A DNA stretch of 64,000 nt, from contig CAJUAP010000004.1 of NCBI GenBank assembly GCA_910584435.1, positions 1-64,000 of the forward strand, read 5' to 3'. The DNA comes from an uncultured Acetatifactor sp. GTDB lineage: Bacteria; Bacillota; Clostridia; Lachnospirales; Lachnospiraceae. Of the stretch, positions 62,965 to 64,000 are shown piece by piece. The notes under the pieces were generated by a model. It searched no databases. It was not told the origin of the DNA and saw only the letters and a list, made by a program, of their open reading frames with translations. How positions within the stretch are numbered: position 1 is the stretch's first letter; each line of letters begins with the position of its first letter. The position numbers were made by a program, and so were the translations under genes.

Positions 62965-63450
62965 CTATATTTCTTCCTTTTTTCGCCGAATGAATTCCCG
63001 GTTAATCAACTGTGCAAGCTCTTCATCGCCAAACAGGTTGTCCGGATGAAATATCTTCACCAAATCCTTGTATCTCTTCCGCAATGCCAGAGGATTATTG
63101 ATTCCGCGAAATAATGTTCTGGCAGTTTCTTCCATGACCGGACCGCCGATTCCTTTTACCTGGCTTTGTGCATAGCTTGTCCGCTCTCGGGCCAGCTCTC
63201 TTTTCTGCCGCTCCAAAGCCTTCCTGTCCTCATCCAGTTTCCGGAACCCATCCTGAAGTATCTCCAGTTTCTTGTCAAAGAATACATTTTCATCCTTCAG
63301 TCTCTTCCGTTCCTGAAGAATTCGCCTGTTCAACTCTTCCAATTCCTTCCGTTCATTCTGCAGCCGCACATTTTCCTGAAAAAGCCAGATTTTTACTTCC
63401 CGAAGCTTGTCTTCATTCTCCGTCTTACTAATCTCTTCCCAATCAACCAT
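62965..63450 (-). CDS. Coiled-coil protein with a J-domain-like C-terminus
   Basis: 161-residue cytoplasmic protein. Residues about 10-100 are a long charged coiled coil (ERKELEELNRRILQERKRLK). The C-terminal 45 residues contain LRKRYKDLVKIFHPDNLFGD with the HPD motif of J domains followed by an NREF-type helix, but the first J helix is short. J domains stimulate DnaK; with this partial form, DnaK contact is only a possibility. GAGG lies before the ATG. Confidence 0.7.
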   Translation of the reverse strand: MVDWEEISKTENEDKLREVKIWLFQENVRLQNERKELEELNRRILQERKRLKDENVFFDKKLEILQDGFRKLDEDRKALERQKRELARERTSYAQSQVKGIGGPVMEETARTLFRGINNPLALRKRYKDLVKIFHPDNLFGDEELAQLINREFIRRKKEEI

Positions 63451-63504
63451 TTACAACAACCTCTCAGGCGTTATGCCGCCCAATCAAACCATTTTTAAAT
63501 ACAG

Positions 63505-63666
63505 CTAATCGTCACAAAAACAATTATAACCAAAAAATAATAATAATGCAATGATAACAATGCCAATCAGCCGGTTATGCGTAATCAGCATAATCAACAT
63601 TCCAATTGCAATAAAAAAAGCTACAAATCCAATTATTTTCCTCATATTCCACCGAATGCTTTTCAT
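63505..63666 (-). CDS. Tiny two-helix membrane protein
   Basis: A 53-residue frame (MKSIRWNMRKIIGFVAFFIA start, NCFCDD end) with two hydrophobic stretches separated by THNRLIG. It lies between gerW and the coiled-coil gene. A reading further upstream is open and hydrophobic too, so the start is uncertain, and no strong ribosome site is seen. Low confidence that it is expressed. Confidence 0.4.
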   Translation of the reverse strand: MKSIRWNMRKIIGFVAFFIAIGMLIMLITHNRLIGIVIIALLLFFGYNCFCDD

Positions 63667-63743
63667 CACTCTATTTATATGCATGGAAAATATAAATATT
63701 GCCAGTCCAACGGTCTGCAGCGGGAAAACAATGGCACCTGATG

Positions 63744-64000
63744 CTATTCGGATTCCTCATCCGATTCTTTCTTCGGAAATGCAATATCCACCACTTCTGC
63801 ATCGGATATATCATTCTCTATATCCCCATCTTCCTTTTTCTTATCCGGCTTGGTAAACTTATCTACTATATCCGGAATCATATCAAGTACTTTGGTAATA
63901 GCATCCTGATTCTTAATATTTACCAGTTTAACAGCGCCGTCCTTGATAACAAGAACCGCACTGGGCGTCATTTTTCCGCCTAAGCCGCCTGCACCGGAAG
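63744..64000 (-). CDS. GerW/YtfJ family sporulation protein, 3' part
   Basis: Partial gene running off the right end of the window. The visible C-terminal part reads SGAGGLGGKMTPSAVLVIKD, continues VKLVNIKNQDAITKVLDMIP and ends in an acidic tail. The glycine-rich stretch followed by TPxAxLVI is the YtfJ/GerW hallmark. In Bacillus the protein is needed for normal spore germination, which suggests this organism forms spores. The 5' end is outside the window. Confidence 0.85.
   Translation of the reverse strand, partial: SGAGGLGGKMTPSAVLVIKDGAVKLVNIKNQDAITKVLDMIPDIVDKFTKPDKKKEDGDIENDISDAEVVDIAFPKKESDEESE

Noticed and set aside
63551..63856. Plus-strand 101-residue frame near the right end
   Set aside because: It overlaps gerW and the small membrane ORF on the opposite strand and lacks a ribosome site.
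1..64000. tRNA or rRNA genes
   Set aside because: No rRNA sequence and no tRNA with the GTTCRANYC arm and CCA end was recognised on either strand by reading; a tRNAscan run would be decisive.

Overview
This window looks like chromosome of a Gram-positive anaerobe of the Clostridia, most likely a Lachnospiraceae (Clostridium cluster XIVa) gut commensal. The evidence is the plsX-acpP-rnc-smc-ftsY block, a long FtsA-like protein upstream of a WalJ-type hydrolase, the paired ACT and UPF0210 genes, a GerW/YtfJ sporulation protein, an ackA-pta pair, an SPxTG-type sortase substrate and T-box control of a tRNA synthetase. Most genes lie on the minus strand. Genus-level placement cannot be made from the sequence alone.

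Region 1 (1-5006) is accessory. It holds a MobV/Pre relaxase with a long hairpin in front of it, a T-box-controlled proS, a frameshifted small gene and a short ankyrin-like protein. No integrase is visible, so the element boundaries are unknown.

Region 2 (5101-22742, minus) is a large Wzx/Wzy-type exopolysaccharide or capsule operon, read from right to left. It runs CpsB phosphatase, CpsC, CpsD kinase, class B sortase, LCP ligase, SPQTG surface protein, priming sugar transferase, PssD/PssE pair, pyruvyl transferase, GT2, GT4, Wzy, acyltransferase, Wzx, GT2. It ends in the debris of a glycosyltransferase joined to a cytidylyltransferase tail. The sortase and a sortase substrate inside the polysaccharide operon suggest joint assembly of a surface protein and a polysaccharide. 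Upstream lies a strong outward promoter followed by a long hairpin that may be a 6S-like small RNA, or else the leader of the operon on the other strand.

Region 3 (23151-52813) is mostly housekeeping: YitT, threonine dehydratase, ftsY-smc-rnc-acpP-plsX-rpmF-YceD, a C39-like peptidase, ackA-pta, tmcAL, UPF0210/Sufu/ACT, WalJ, FtsA-like, coaE, polA, a small zinc-finger membrane protein, metY and an HMGL-type aldolase. Its intergenic spaces carry several short palindromic elements with terminal inverted repeats, a 38-bp tandem array after ftsY, and a collapsed remnant of an AAA-ATPase/nuclease gene.

Region 4 (53365-64000) holds a large cytoplasmic ankyrin-repeat protein, a chemoreceptor without an extracellular domain, DegV/FakB, recG, FakA, Asp23, rpmB, a coiled-coil protein with a J-like end, a tiny membrane protein and the 3' part of gerW. 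FakA and DegV together with PlsX (region 3) outline the acyl-phosphate route of fatty-acid incorporation into phospholipid.
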